Assembly (NCBI GenBank): GCA_965279705.1
Contig: OZ257257.1
Coordinates: forward strand, 1,178,001 to 1,242,000
DNA: 64,000 nt
Source of the DNA: Stagnimonas sp965279705
GTDB lineage: Bacteria > Pseudomonadota > Gammaproteobacteria > Nevskiales > Nevskiaceae
Reading direction: 5' to 3'
Part shown: piece after piece, positions 1 through 8,063 of the stretch
How the letters are laid out: the number at the start of each line of letters is the position of its first letter
Numbering within the stretch: position 1 is the first letter of the stretch
Program-made: the position numbers and the translations under genes
Notes under the pieces: model-generated
Told to the model about the DNA's origin: nothing
What the model saw: the letters and a program-made list of their open reading frames with translations, nothing else
The model's database searches: none

Positions 1-922
1 CGGATGGGCCAGCGGCAGCGCGGTCTTCGTCGGAGACAACCCCACGGACGGCGCGGTCATCACCTACTACCAGAAGACTCGTCACCTGTTCGGCAGGCTC
101 AAGATCGAAATCCTCGATCCCAGCGGCAAGGTCATCGACGAACTATCGGCCAGCAAGCGGCGGGGCTTGAACCGCGTCACCTGGTCCATGCAGATGAAAC
201 CGCCGCGCGTGCCACCGGCCGTGCAGCTCGCCTTTGCCGGCACCCAGGGGCCGCGTGTGCTGCCCGGCACCTACACCGTGCGCATGACCAAGGGCGGCAA
301 GGTCTACGAGCAGAAAATCGACGTCAAGCTTGATCGCCGCAGCAGCTTTACCGTTGCCGACCGCAAGGCCCAGTTCGACGCTGCCATGCAGGTGCATGGG
401 CTGTTCGGGCAGGAGAGCGCGCTGATGGATCGCATTCTCGCCCTGCGCAGCAGCCTGGCCGAGCGCAAGGCTGCGTTGAAGGATGCAGCCTTGAGCCAGC
501 GGGTTGCAGATGTGGACGCCAAGGTCGATGCCGTGCGCAAGCGCATCGTTGCGACCACCGAGGGCGGGGCCATCACCGGTGAAGAGCGCCTGCGCGAGCA
601 CACCGACATGCTCTACGGCGCGATTCTGAGCCACGAGGGCAAACCGGGCAGCTACCACCTGCAACGCATCGCCGCACTCAAGGCCGAGCTGGCTGATGTT
701 GATCTGGCGTTCGCCACGCTGCTCGATTCGGACCTCCCGGCGCTCAACCAGGCGCTAAAAGCCGCCCAGCAGCCCGAGGTAGCGAAGCCGCCGGTGGTTG
801 CGGTGCGCGAGAGCGAGTTCGGCTCTGCCGACGCCCGCTGGCTGGCGGGCTTGAGCCGCAAGAACAAGAAAACCTGGGCACAGACGCTGCTGCTGCCGAC
901 TGCGGCACCCCGCCTGCATTAG
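1..922 (+). CDS. C-terminal part of a BNR/sortilin-like (VPS10-type) beta-propeller protein, 5' end outside the window
   Basis: The open frame is already running at the left edge (first full codon at base 2) and stops with TAG at 920-922, leaving about 306 residues. The visible part has the layout of the tail of WD40/YVTN/BNR-repeat 'glycosyl hydrolase' proteins: a beta-sandwich stretch with LKIEILDPSGKVIDEL, a GLNRVTW motif, then VLPGTYTVRMTKGGKVY, followed by a charged alpha-helical region (DRKAQFDAAMQVHGLFGQES onward). The propeller repeats themselves would lie upstream and cannot be seen. Proteins of this family are usually exported and several are linked to peptidase or carbohydrate functions, but no catalytic residue is visible, so no activity is assigned. 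It is co-directional with ygfB, 43 bp downstream, which appears to have its own promoter. Family recognition from pattern only. Confidence 0.7.
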   Translation, partial: GWASGSAVFVGDNPTDGAVITYYQKTRHLFGRLKIEILDPSGKVIDELSASKRRGLNRVTWSMQMKPPRVPPAVQLAFAGTQGPRVLPGTYTVRMTKGGKVYEQKIDVKLDRRSSFTVADRKAQFDAAMQVHGLFGQESALMDRILALRSSLAERKAALKDAALSQRVADVDAKVDAVRKRIVATTEGGAITGEERLREHTDMLYGAILSHEGKPGSYHLQRIAALKAELADVDLAFATLLDSDLPALNQALKAAQQPEVAKPPVVAVRESEFGSADARWLAGLSRKNKKTWAQTLLLPTAAPRLH

Positions 923-953
923 CTGAATTGAAAGATGCGGTCATCGCCGCCGG

Positions 954-959
954 TATACT
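954..959 (+). promoter_or_regulatory. Candidate -10 box of ygfB (leaderless start)
   Basis: TATACT lies exactly 6 nt before the ygfB ATG at 966, so transcription would begin at or next to the A of the start codon. There is no Shine-Dalgarno sequence in front of that ATG. A TTGAAA at 928-933 is the best -35-like hexamer but sits 20 bp away, longer than the usual 17. Confidence 0.4.
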
Positions 960-965
960 GCGGCG

Positions 966-1529
966 ATGACCCAATCCACACCCTATGCCGCCCTCAATGC
1001 GGCCCTGCGAAGCGCCGGTTTCGATCAGGATGCTGCCGAGTACCACGGCGCGCTCTGCGGCGCGCTCTGCACCCGAGCCCCCGCCGATGTAGACCCCATG
1101 ACCGTGCTCGATGGTGCCGACCACGACATCGCTGGTGCCTCGCTGTTGAAGGCAGTGCGCGATGCGGCCGCCCTCTCGCTGGCCGATACCGATGGCGATA
1201 TTCGCCTTGTGCTACCCGATGACGAACAACCGCTGGGCGACCGCGCCCGTGCTCTGGGCGAGTGGTGCGAGGGCTTTCTGTTCGGTCTCGCCAGCCACGG
1301 CAAGCTCGACCTCAAGAACGCCGCACCGGAAGTGCGCGAGGTGATCGAGGACTTGGCCCAGTTCACCCGCGCCAGCTTCGACGAAAGCGGCGATGAGGAA
1401 ATGGAGGAAGAGGCCTACGCCCAGCTCGTGGAATACGTGCGCGTCGGCTTGCAGTTGCTGTTCATGGAGCTGGCCCCCGGCTCGCAGGCGCGCGCGCTGC
1501 AACGCGCCAAAGATTCTGCTGTCCATTGA
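966..1529 (+). CDS. ygfB: UPF0149 family protein YgfB
   Basis: A 187-residue acidic, all-helical protein of the UPF0149 (YgfB/YecA) family. Family marks are the N-terminal stretch YAALNAALRSAGFDQDAAEYHGALCGAL, the central GEWCEGFLFGLASHG block and a C-terminal acidic segment (DESGDEEMEEEAYAQLVEYVRVG). It is the first gene of the conserved gammaproteobacterial cluster ygfB-pepP-ubiH-ubiI, which supports the assignment. In Pseudomonas, YgfB has been described as a regulator of the ampDh3 amidase gene; whether that holds here is unknown. pepP follows after 20 bp. The ATG lacks a ribosome binding site and sits 6 nt after a TATACT box, so the message may be leaderless. Other reading: a conserved protein of unknown function, since biochemical data are thin. 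Confidence 0.88.
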   Translation: MTQSTPYAALNAALRSAGFDQDAAEYHGALCGALCTRAPADVDPMTVLDGADHDIAGASLLKAVRDAAALSLADTDGDIRLVLPDDEQPLGDRARALGEWCEGFLFGLASHGKLDLKNAAPEVREVIEDLAQFTRASFDESGDEEMEEEAYAQLVEYVRVGLQLLFMELAPGSQARALQRAKDSAVH

Positions 1530-1549
1530 TGATCCATTAGGAGCCGCCC

Positions 1550-2887
1550 ATGCGCCCCAACGACCACCAGCTCACCGAATACTCGTCACGCCGCGCAGCG
1601 CTCATGCAGCGCATCGGCCTCGATGGCGTCGCCATCATCCCCGGCGCGCATGAGGTCACCCGCGCCCGCGATACCCACTTCAAGTTCCGGCAGGATTCCG
1701 ACTTCGCCTACCTCACCGGTTTCTACGAGCCGGACGCCGTGGCGGTGATCGCCCCCGGCCGCAAGGATGCCCACGGCCAGCCGGCGGAGTTCGTGCTGTT
1801 TGTGCGCCCACGCGATGTCGAGAGCGAAATCTGGCATGGCCGCCGTTTCGGCCCCGAGGGCGTGGTCGCACTCTTCGGTGCCGCACAGGCCTTCACCATC
1901 GATGCGCTGGAAACCGAGTTGCCCAAGCTGCTCTCCGGCCGCGAGATCGTGCATTTCACTTTGGGTGAAGACCCCGCGCTCGATACCAAGGTGATCAACG
2001 TCATCAAGGATATTCGCGCCGTCGCACGCCGTGGTTCGGCAGCACCCACCAGCATCGTCGCGCTCGAAAACACCCTGCACGAGCAGCGCCTGTTCAAGCG
2101 CCCGAGCGAGATCGAGTTGCAGCGCACGGCCTGCGAGATCAGCGCGGCGGCGCATGTGCGCGCCATCCGCGCCACCAAGCCCGGCATGAACGAGTGGCAG
2201 ATCACCGCCGAGATCGCCGCCGAGTTCACGCTCAACGACTGCGAGCCCGGCTACGGCACCATCTGCGGCGGCGGCGACAACGCCTGCATCCTGCACTACA
2301 CCGAAAACAACATGGCGCTGAAAGACGGCGAGCTGCTGCTGGTGGATGCCGGTGCCGAGTACCGCGGCTACACCGGCGATATCACCCGCACCTTTCCCAT
2401 CAACGGCAAGTTCACGGCGTCGCAGAAGGCGGTCTATCAGGTCGTGCTTGCGGCGCAGAAGGCGGCCATCGCCACACTGGTAATTGGCGAGAGCGTCGGC
2501 AAACCGCACGAGGTCAGCACCCGCGTGCTCACCGAAGGCATGGTCAAGCTCGGCCTGCTCAGCGGCGATGTCGATGAGCTCATCAAGGCCGACAAGCAGA
2601 AGCAGTTCTTCATGCACGGCACCGGTCACTGGCTGGGTATGGATGTGCACGACGTCGGCCGCTACAAGCTGAAGGGCGAGTACCGCAAGTTCGAGGCCGG
2701 CATGGTGATGACTGTCGAACCCGGCATCTACGTCGCCCCCGGTACGCCGGGCGTGCCCAGCGAGTTCTGGGGTATCGGCATCCGCATCGAAGACGATGTG
2801 CTGGTGACGCTGACAGGCCCGGAAGTGCTCACCAGCGGCGTGCCGAAGGAAATCCACGAGATCGAAGCGCTGATGGCCTCGGCCTAG
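1550..2887 (+). CDS. pepP: Xaa-Pro aminopeptidase PepP
   Basis: A 445-residue metallo-aminopeptidase that removes N-terminal residues preceding proline; cytoplasmic, dinuclear manganese enzyme with a pita-bread fold. The N-terminal domain (about 1-175) is the creatinase-like aminopeptidase P domain, containing DSDFAYLTGFYEPDAV. The C-terminal catalytic domain carries all five expected metal ligands: D266 and D277 in LLLVDAGAEYRGYTGDITRT, H360 in MHGTGHWLG, E390 in TVEPGIYV and E414 in GIRIEDDVLV. Length matches E. coli PepP (441). The ATG is preceded by TAGGAG at 8 nt spacing. It sits between ygfB and ubiH as in E. coli; the next gene starts 3 bp after its stop, so the cluster is probably co-transcribed. 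Confidence 0.96.
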   Translation: MRPNDHQLTEYSSRRAALMQRIGLDGVAIIPGAHEVTRARDTHFKFRQDSDFAYLTGFYEPDAVAVIAPGRKDAHGQPAEFVLFVRPRDVESEIWHGRRFGPEGVVALFGAAQAFTIDALETELPKLLSGREIVHFTLGEDPALDTKVINVIKDIRAVARRGSAAPTSIVALENTLHEQRLFKRPSEIELQRTACEISAAAHVRAIRATKPGMNEWQITAEIAAEFTLNDCEPGYGTICGGGDNACILHYTENNMALKDGELLLVDAGAEYRGYTGDITRTFPINGKFTASQKAVYQVVLAAQKAAIATLVIGESVGKPHEVSTRVLTEGMVKLGLLSGDVDELIKADKQKQFFMHGTGHWLGMDVHDVGRYKLKGEYRKFEAGMVMTVEPGIYVAPGTPGVPSEFWGIGIRIEDDVLVTLTGPEVLTSGVPKEIHEIEALMASA

Positions 2888-2890
2888 CCC

Positions 2891-4108
2891 ATGCGCGAGC
2901 TCGTGGCGGATATCGCCATCGTCGGTGGTGGGCTGGTCGGCACCAGCCTGGCGGTGGCCCTGGCCCATACCCAGCTCAAGATTGTGCTGATCGACGCCGT
3001 CGCACCGCCCGCCAATGCCGCGAGCTGGGACGAACGCTGCATCGCCCTCAACGACGGCAGTCGCCGCATCTTTCAGAAGCTGGGTGTCTGGGAGGGGCTG
3101 CGCGCACAGGCCGAGCCGATTACCTCAACGCACATCTCCGAGCGCGGCCGCTTTGGCGTCGCGCGGTTCACGGCAGCCGAGACCGGGCTGGACGCACTGG
3201 GCTACAACACGCCATTGCGCGCGGTCGGTGCGGCCCTGCTGGGCCAGGCGCAGGCACGCTTGCAGTCGCATCTGCAATGGCTTTGCCCGGCGCGCGTCAC
3301 TGGTCTGGCGCTGGAGCCGCGCAGTGCAAAACTCACGCTCGACGATGGCCGCGTCGTCGCAGTGAAGCTGGTGGTCGCTGCCGATGGTGCCAGCTCCGCC
3401 CTTCGCGGCCTGCTCGGTTTCAATGCCGATGTGCGCGACTACCGGCAGAGCGCGATCGTCACCGCCGTGCGCGTGCAGCGCGATCCAGCGGGTGTTGCCT
3501 ACGAGCGCTTCACGCCGGATGGTCCCTTCGCCGTGCTGCCCAAGCCCCGCCTTGTCGATGATGTGGTCGCAGGCTACCCCTGCTCGCTAATCTGGACCTT
3601 GCCGACCGCTCGTGCCGAAGACCTGCAGGCGCTGGCAGAAGCCGAGTTCATAGCTGCGGCGCAGGACACATTCGGGGAGCGCCTGGGGCGTTTCATCGGT
3701 ATCGGCAAACGCATCGTCTATCCCCTGCAACGCACGCTGAGCGAAACGCTAAGCGCGCCGCGCGTGGTGTTCTGCGGCAACGCGGCGCAAAGCCTGCACC
3801 CGGTGGCCGCGCAAGGCTTCAACCTGGGATTGCGCGACGTTGCCGTCCTCGCAGCGAGACTCACCGAAGCTGCAGCACAGGACGCCGATCTCGGCGACGG
3901 CCTACTGCTCGCCGACTATGCGGCGAGCCGCGAAGACGACCGTCGTCGCACCGCCGACTTCACCGATCAACTGGTACGCCTGTTCTCCAACCGTGTGCCC
4001 GTGGTCAGCAGTCTGCGTCATCTCGGCCTGCTGGCCATGGACCTGATGCCACCTGCGAAGCGAGCCGTTATGCAACAGAACCTCGGTCATACCGGTCTCG
4101 CCGCATGA
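2891..4108 (+). CDS. ubiH: Ubiquinone biosynthesis FAD-dependent hydroxylase UbiH
   Basis: A 405-residue flavoprotein monooxygenase of the UbiH/UbiF/VisC/COQ6 family, which hydroxylates the ring of the ubiquinone precursor (2-octaprenyl-6-methoxyphenol C1 in E. coli) using O2 and reduced FAD. Visible motifs are the N-terminal dinucleotide fold IAIVGGGLVGTSLAVALA (about 8-25), the middle DG motif VVAADGASSALRGLLG, and the third FAD motif GNAAQSLHPVAAQGFNLGLR. GNAAQ in place of GDAAH is characteristic of UbiH and separates it from its neighbour. The position between pepP and a second family member repeats the E. coli order pepP-ubiH-visC. The 3' end overlaps the next gene by 4 bp (ATGA), implying coupled translation. 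Confidence 0.93.
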   Translation: MRELVADIAIVGGGLVGTSLAVALAHTQLKIVLIDAVAPPANAASWDERCIALNDGSRRIFQKLGVWEGLRAQAEPITSTHISERGRFGVARFTAAETGLDALGYNTPLRAVGAALLGQAQARLQSHLQWLCPARVTGLALEPRSAKLTLDDGRVVAVKLVVAADGASSALRGLLGFNADVRDYRQSAIVTAVRVQRDPAGVAYERFTPDGPFAVLPKPRLVDDVVAGYPCSLIWTLPTARAEDLQALAEAEFIAAAQDTFGERLGRFIGIGKRIVYPLQRTLSETLSAPRVVFCGNAAQSLHPVAAQGFNLGLRDVAVLAARLTEAAAQDADLGDGLLLADYAASREDDRRRTADFTDQLVRLFSNRVPVVSSLRHLGLLAMDLMPPAKRAVMQQNLGHTGLAA

Positions 4109-5265
4109 GCTTCGATACGGATGTGATCGTCGCCGGTGGTGGCACGGTAGGCCTTGCGGCTGCGGCAGCACTCGCGCAAGCGGGCTTCGCCGTCACGCTG
4201 ATCGAACGCGCAGCGGCACCGGCTGCATTTGAAGGCGGCGAAGTCGATGCGCGCGTCTACGCACTCTCTCCGGCTTCGGTCCAACTGCTCGATACGCTCG
4301 GCGTCTGGTCAGCGATTGCTGCCGCCCGCATCAGTCCTTATCGGGGCATGCAGGTCTGGCATCGGGACCCGGACGAAGCGCTGTGCTTCGATGCGCAGCC
4401 TGACCAAGCGCTGGGCTGGATCGTCGAACACAACCTGCTCAACGCCGCACTCTGGGCACAGGCGGGTAACTGGCAGCGCCTGAGCAAAACCGCCATCACT
4501 GAAACCCGTGCAGACGAGGACGGCATCAGCGTCACGCTTGCCGATGGCCGCAGCCTGCGCGCGCGTCTGCTGGTGGTAGCCGATGGCCCCGATTCGCCGC
4601 TGCGCGAGCAACTTGGTATCGACAGCATCGGCTGGGACTATGCGCAGCGCGCACTGGTTGCCCACGTCACCACCGAAAAACCGCATGGCGGTATTGCGCG
4701 CCAGCGGTTTTTACCGACCGGCCCGCTGGCTTTGCTGCCCCTCGCCGATGGCCGCTGCTCCATCGTCTGGTCCTGCCACACGGCGCTGGCCGATGAGCTG
4801 ATGGCACTCGATGATGCCGCCTTCAGGCTGCGGCTCGGCACGGCGAGCGGGCAGGTGCTGGGTGCGGTCACCACCTGCACGCCGCGCCAGAGTTTTGCGC
4901 TGCGACTCAAGCATGTGCCTGCGCCGCTGGTGCCAGGCGCGGTGGTGATCGGCGATGCGGCACACGTGGTGCATCCGCTGGCGGGCCAGGGCGTCAACCT
5001 GGGTTTGGCCGACGCCCGCGTACTCGCCGCCACGCTAGCTGCTGCGCGCGCCGATGGCCGTGGCTGGTGGCGCGCCCGCACACTGCAAAGCTATGTGCGG
5101 CAGCGCAGTGCGGAGACGGTCGAGATGCTGGCGATGACCGATGGGCTCCATCGTGCTTTTGGTGGTGATGCGCTGCTGGGCCGCGCGCTCGGCCTGGGTC
5201 TCGCGACCGTGAACCGCGCCGGCCCACTCAAGCAGTGGTTTGCGGCACGGGCGCAAGGCGCCTAG
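4105..5265 (+). CDS. ubiI: UbiI/VisC-type ubiquinone ring hydroxylase
   Basis: A 386-residue FAD-dependent monooxygenase paralogous to the upstream UbiH. It has the N-terminal GxGxxG-type motif VIVAGGGTVGLAAAAALAQAG, the VVADGPDSPLREQLGI middle motif and the canonical third motif GDAAHVVHPLAGQGVNLGL. By position (pepP-ubiH-ubiI) it corresponds to VisC/UbiI, which hydroxylates C5 of the ring. Members of this family have shifted regiospecificity between species (UbiI, UbiL, UbiM, UbiF), so the exact carbon cannot be read from sequence. It overlaps ubiH by 4 bp and its stop abuts the stop of the convergent glycosyltransferase gene, leaving no room for a separate terminator. Confidence 0.87.
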   Translation: MSFDTDVIVAGGGTVGLAAAAALAQAGFAVTLIERAAAPAAFEGGEVDARVYALSPASVQLLDTLGVWSAIAAARISPYRGMQVWHRDPDEALCFDAQPDQALGWIVEHNLLNAALWAQAGNWQRLSKTAITETRADEDGISVTLADGRSLRARLLVVADGPDSPLREQLGIDSIGWDYAQRALVAHVTTEKPHGGIARQRFLPTGPLALLPLADGRCSIVWSCHTALADELMALDDAAFRLRLGTASGQVLGAVTTCTPRQSFALRLKHVPAPLVPGAVVIGDAAHVVHPLAGQGVNLGLADARVLAATLAAARADGRGWWRARTLQSYVRQRSAETVEMLAMTDGLHRAFGGDALLGRALGLGLATVNRAGPLKQWFAARAQGA

Positions 5266-6456
5266 TCAACCGGCCGCAAGTAGTGCATCGCACCAGTCGT
5301 TGAGGATGCGCTGGCGCTGCTGCTGGGCATGGCGTGCCGAAAACGCCACCGCGGCGGGCGGTACGGGGTCATCCAGCAAACGCCGCAGGGTCGCGCCGTA
5401 AGCCGCCACGTCTGCGATGGACTGATGCGTTGCCATGCCAGTGACTGACAGCCTTTGCGCCAGCATCAGGCGCTCGCGCTGATCCGGCAGCAACAGCAGG
5501 CGCTTGCCTGCCAGCAGCGCCTCTACCGTCGCCCCATGCGCGCCGTGGCCGATGAAGAGATCGCAGGTTTCAGCCGCCTGCCGCAGCGATACGGCCTGCT
5601 CGGTGACGACCCAGCCGGGTCGTTGCAGCGCACTGAGGCTGGCCGGTTTGATGCCGCGCAGCTTGACCACCACCTGCGCTGAAAGCGCCGCCAGTGCTTG
5701 CAGCAGCGCAGGTGTACCGGCTGAGGGATTGAGCATGGCGAACACACGCGGTTCGCGTGCCGCACCCCACTGCACGGGCGCACCTTCCGAGAGATCGTGC
5801 AGACCCAGATGGCCTTCGCTGCGCAGCGTTCCGTAGTGGTCGGTTTCGGGATAGGTGAACAAGCCCGCGACGCTGCGATCGAACAGCGCCTGCATGTGCG
5901 GCAGGGCTGCGGCACCGAGAGTGGCGAGTGCCTGATTGATGACGCCGGTGACTTTGTGCTCGTTGTCGCGCACCACGGCGGGATTGGCATCGGGCAGGTA
6001 GGGCGGAAACGGCGTGAGCGCGGGCGGCACGCTGAAGCCGGTGCCAGTGATTGCTGAAGGCACGCCGAGCACGCGCGCCGCCAGCACGGCGCTGGGTGCA
6101 TGGTTGGCAATCACTCGCGTGCAGCCTGTCTGCTGCATCAGAGTGCACCAGGCCTTGAGCCGAACTGCCAGTGTCAGCGGCTCGTCGTAGCCACAGCTGA
6201 AAAGTGTGCTGGCGTAGTTGAGCTGCACATCCACCGGGTGCTGCGGGGCCTGCTGCGCCAGCGGCGCTTGATAAAGATGGGCAATGGCTTCAGGGCCATC
6301 GACAGCCAGATAGCGCGTCGCGGCGTCGAGGTTGCTCACGGCCCAGACGCAATCCCAGCCGCGTGCTTGCAGATGTCTGGCCAGCACCCGCAGCGGCGCT
6401 AAATGCCCCAGCCCGCCGCCGAGTTCCCACGCCAGCAGCACGCGCGGGCGGCCCAT
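5266..6456 (-). CDS. GT-B glycosyltransferase, UDP-glucuronosyltransferase/MGT-like, last gene of the TPS operon
   Basis: A 396-residue protein with no signal peptide and no membrane segment, hence cytoplasmic. It shows the two halves of a GT-B enzyme: an N-terminal acceptor domain beginning RVLLAWELGGGLGHLAPLRV, with the GGLGH turn common to MurG/UGT-like enzymes, and a C-terminal nucleotide-sugar domain with FIGHGAHGATVEALLAG (from about 301) followed by LLLLPDQRERLMLAQRL, a UGT-type donor-binding signature. The donor sugar cannot be told. It starts 4 bp after the sapC stop and is the fifth gene of a tight tpsB-tpsA-fecR-sapC-GT unit. By analogy with hmwA-hmwB-hmwC of Haemophilus, where the third gene glycosylates the adhesin, it might modify the TpsA, but HMW1C belongs to another family (GT41). 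It could instead act on lipids or a small molecule. Confidence 0.8.
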   Translation of the reverse strand: MGRPRVLLAWELGGGLGHLAPLRVLARHLQARGWDCVWAVSNLDAATRYLAVDGPEAIAHLYQAPLAQQAPQHPVDVQLNYASTLFSCGYDEPLTLAVRLKAWCTLMQQTGCTRVIANHAPSAVLAARVLGVPSAITGTGFSVPPALTPFPPYLPDANPAVVRDNEHKVTGVINQALATLGAAALPHMQALFDRSVAGLFTYPETDHYGTLRSEGHLGLHDLSEGAPVQWGAAREPRVFAMLNPSAGTPALLQALAALSAQVVVKLRGIKPASLSALQRPGWVVTEQAVSLRQAAETCDLFIGHGAHGATVEALLAGKRLLLLPDQRERLMLAQRLSVTGMATHQSIADVAAYGATLRRLLDDPVPPAAVAFSARHAQQQRQRILNDWCDALLAAG

Positions 6457-6460
6457 GGGC

Positions 6461-7222
6461 TCAGCCTGCGGTGGTCAGCGCGTCGCGCTCGACGGCTAGC
6501 TCCATCAGCACCGCGAAGTTTTCCAGCGAGATGAGATGCGCATACGTGGCTTTCAGTTCGCCCTTGCGCAGCATCACGCGCAGGTCCTTGCCGGGGATGG
6601 CATTCATCTTTTCTTCGTCGATGCGGAACAGTCCCTGCAGCCGCATGCGCTTGCCGGTGCGGGGCAGGGCGAGTGCCTCGAAGGGCGTGAACAGGCCGAG
6701 TGATTCCAGCCGCTTGCAGAGCACGCGGGTCTGTTGCCGCGACGCCTCTATGGCTTCGAGCAGGCGCTGGGTGTTGTCCCACAGCGGTGTCGCCTTGCCT
6801 CTGGCATCGAACAGCGCCTCGCCAGTGGGCTGGAGCGCGCCCTCTTCGAAGCACACCAGCCGCTGCGGCGAGCGACCTTCTCGGTCGGGGATTTCGGCGA
6901 TGCAGAACGGATAGCGCCGCACATAGGCTGGCACATAGCTGCGCGGCAGCCACTGGCCCTTGCCGTCGACAAAGAGATTCTCGGCGCTGCGCAGGCCCAG
7001 CACCGCCATCGGCACGAACTCGCCGGTGTCGTCATCGCGGGCGAAGGCGATGGGGAAACTCGCTGCCGCGCTCGCGAACTCGGCGGCGTTGAGATGCACG
7101 GCATTGAGCCCCGCGCACCAGCTGTACGAGGGCATGCCGAGGCCGAGCGTGGCGTGGGATTCACGGTTGAGCGGGACGAGCTTCTTGTAGCCGAGCGGGG
7201 CCCGGACGGCGGTCGCGGCCAT
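6461..7222 (-). CDS. SapC family protein
   Basis: A 253-residue protein of the SapC family (PF07277), named after a surface-layer-associated Campylobacter protein; its biochemical role in proteobacteria is not established. Typical blocks are GYKKLVPLNRESHATLGL near the N-terminus, FPIAFARDDDTGEFVPMAVLGL, NLFVDGKGQWLPRSYVPAYV RRYPF and the C-terminal MRLQGLFRIDEEKMNAI. No signal peptide is seen. An ATG 108 bases further upstream is in frame, but the extra residues are low-complexity and overlap fecR; the ATG at 7222 begins the conserved part and lies 2 bp after the fecR stop. Its place between a FecR-domain gene and a glycosyltransferase gene in an adhesin secretion operon suggests a surface-related job, which is inference. 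Confidence 0.87.
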   Translation of the reverse strand: MAATAVRAPLGYKKLVPLNRESHATLGLGMPSYSWCAGLNAVHLNAAEFASAAASFPIAFARDDDTGEFVPMAVLGLRSAENLFVDGKGQWLPRSYVPAYVRRYPFCIAEIPDREGRSPQRLVCFEEGALQPTGEALFDARGKATPLWDNTQRLLEAIEASRQQTRVLCKRLESLGLFTPFEALALPRTGKRMRLQGLFRIDEEKMNAIPGKDLRVMLRKGELKATYAHLISLENFAVLMELAVERDALTTAG

Positions 7223-7224
7223 CG

Positions 7225-8052
7225 TCAACTGCAAAACGCGGGGTTGAGGCTGCGCTCGCTGTCTTCGATGCTCGGCCGCGTCGGCACGACGGTCGTGCTG
7301 CCATCGCTGGAGGTGAACACCGCCGTGCACGGGCTGGCCTTGCCGGCCTGCTCGTCACTGCTGGCGCGACAGGCGTTCTGCACGGTGCTGCCCTGGCCGG
7401 ATTGCAGCTCGATGGAGCCGTCATCCACAGTGGTGACCAGCACGATCTCGTCCGGCGTCACCGACTTGCCGACGCCGCGCAGCTTGGTGACGATCTGCTC
7501 GCGGTCTTCGCAGGCTCCTTCGCAGAGGCGCGCGGAATAGCGGGTGCCGCGGATACCGATGGTGGCGACGGGCGTCGATACGCGATAGTCATCGTGGTTG
7601 AGCTTGCCGATCAGGCCGCTGACCGAGCGAAAGCCGCCTTTGACCAGACGGAAGAATGCGCGCGAGGTGCCCGAGCCAGCCTGCTGCTGTGGCGTCGTGA
7701 CCAGCGGTGCCGGCGGGGGCGTGGCTGCCGCGGGCGGCGGTTTGACTGGCGCGACTGGTGTTGCAGCGGCAACGTAGTCGTACTGCTCGATCTGGAACCG
7801 CGTTTCAGGCCGCAGCAGAAAGAAAGCGCCATCCGCAAACTTGAGATTGACGTAGCTGCCGGCACCGGAGTTGACGAGATCGCCCGAGAACACGGTGTCG
7901 TTCTTGGCAAGCGTGCGCACGGTGCCATCCACGCCCAGCGCAGTGGCCCTGCCGGTGAGCATCACGACCGTGCCTGCAACACCGGCCGCCGTTGCCGCGA
8001 GCGGGGCGAGCAACAGCAATGCCGCAAGCAGACGAGGAAGACGCTGGATCAT
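7225..8052 (-). CDS. Periplasmic FecR-domain protein of the TPS operon
   Basis: A 275-residue exported protein. The N-terminus MIQRLPRLLAALLLLAPLAATAAG is a clear signal peptide. The FecR domain follows (about 25-180), with RVSTPVATIGIRGTRYSARL as its conserved core, split by an Ala/Pro-rich linker (APVKPPPAAATPPPAPL). Six cysteines in the C-terminal part (CEGACED, NACRAS, SPCTAV, AFCS) suit disulfides in the periplasm. There is no transmembrane anti-sigma segment and no sigma factor or TonB receptor gene beside it, so it is not a classical FecIRA regulator. The ATG at 8052 is chosen because GAGGAA lies 7 nt upstream; that Shine-Dalgarno overlaps the stop codon of tpsA, suggesting translational coupling. 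Possible roles are folding, sensing or anchoring of the adhesin. Confidence 0.85.
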   Translation of the reverse strand: MIQRLPRLLAALLLLAPLAATAAGVAGTVVMLTGRATALGVDGTVRTLAKNDTVFSGDLVNSGAGSYVNLKFADGAFFLLRPETRFQIEQYDYVAAATPVAPVKPPPAAATPPPAPLVTTPQQQAGSGTSRAFFRLVKGGFRSVSGLIGKLNHDDYRVSTPVATIGIRGTRYSARLCEGACEDREQIVTKLRGVGKSVTPDEIVLVTTVDDGSIELQSGQGSTVQNACRASSDEQAGKASPCTAVFTSSDGSTTVVPTRPSIEDSERSLNPAFCS

Positions 8053-8063
8053 TTGAGGGTTCC

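Noticed and set aside
1586..2968. Minus-strand frame of 460 codons
   Set aside because: Antisense to pepP, which has all five metal ligands in the plus frame; the translation looks like a shadow.
7225..8052. FecR as part of an iron-dicitrate type sigma/anti-sigma system
   Set aside because: There is no extracytoplasmic sigma factor or TonB-dependent receptor gene nearby, and the protein has a cleavable signal peptide rather than an anti-sigma domain with a membrane helix.
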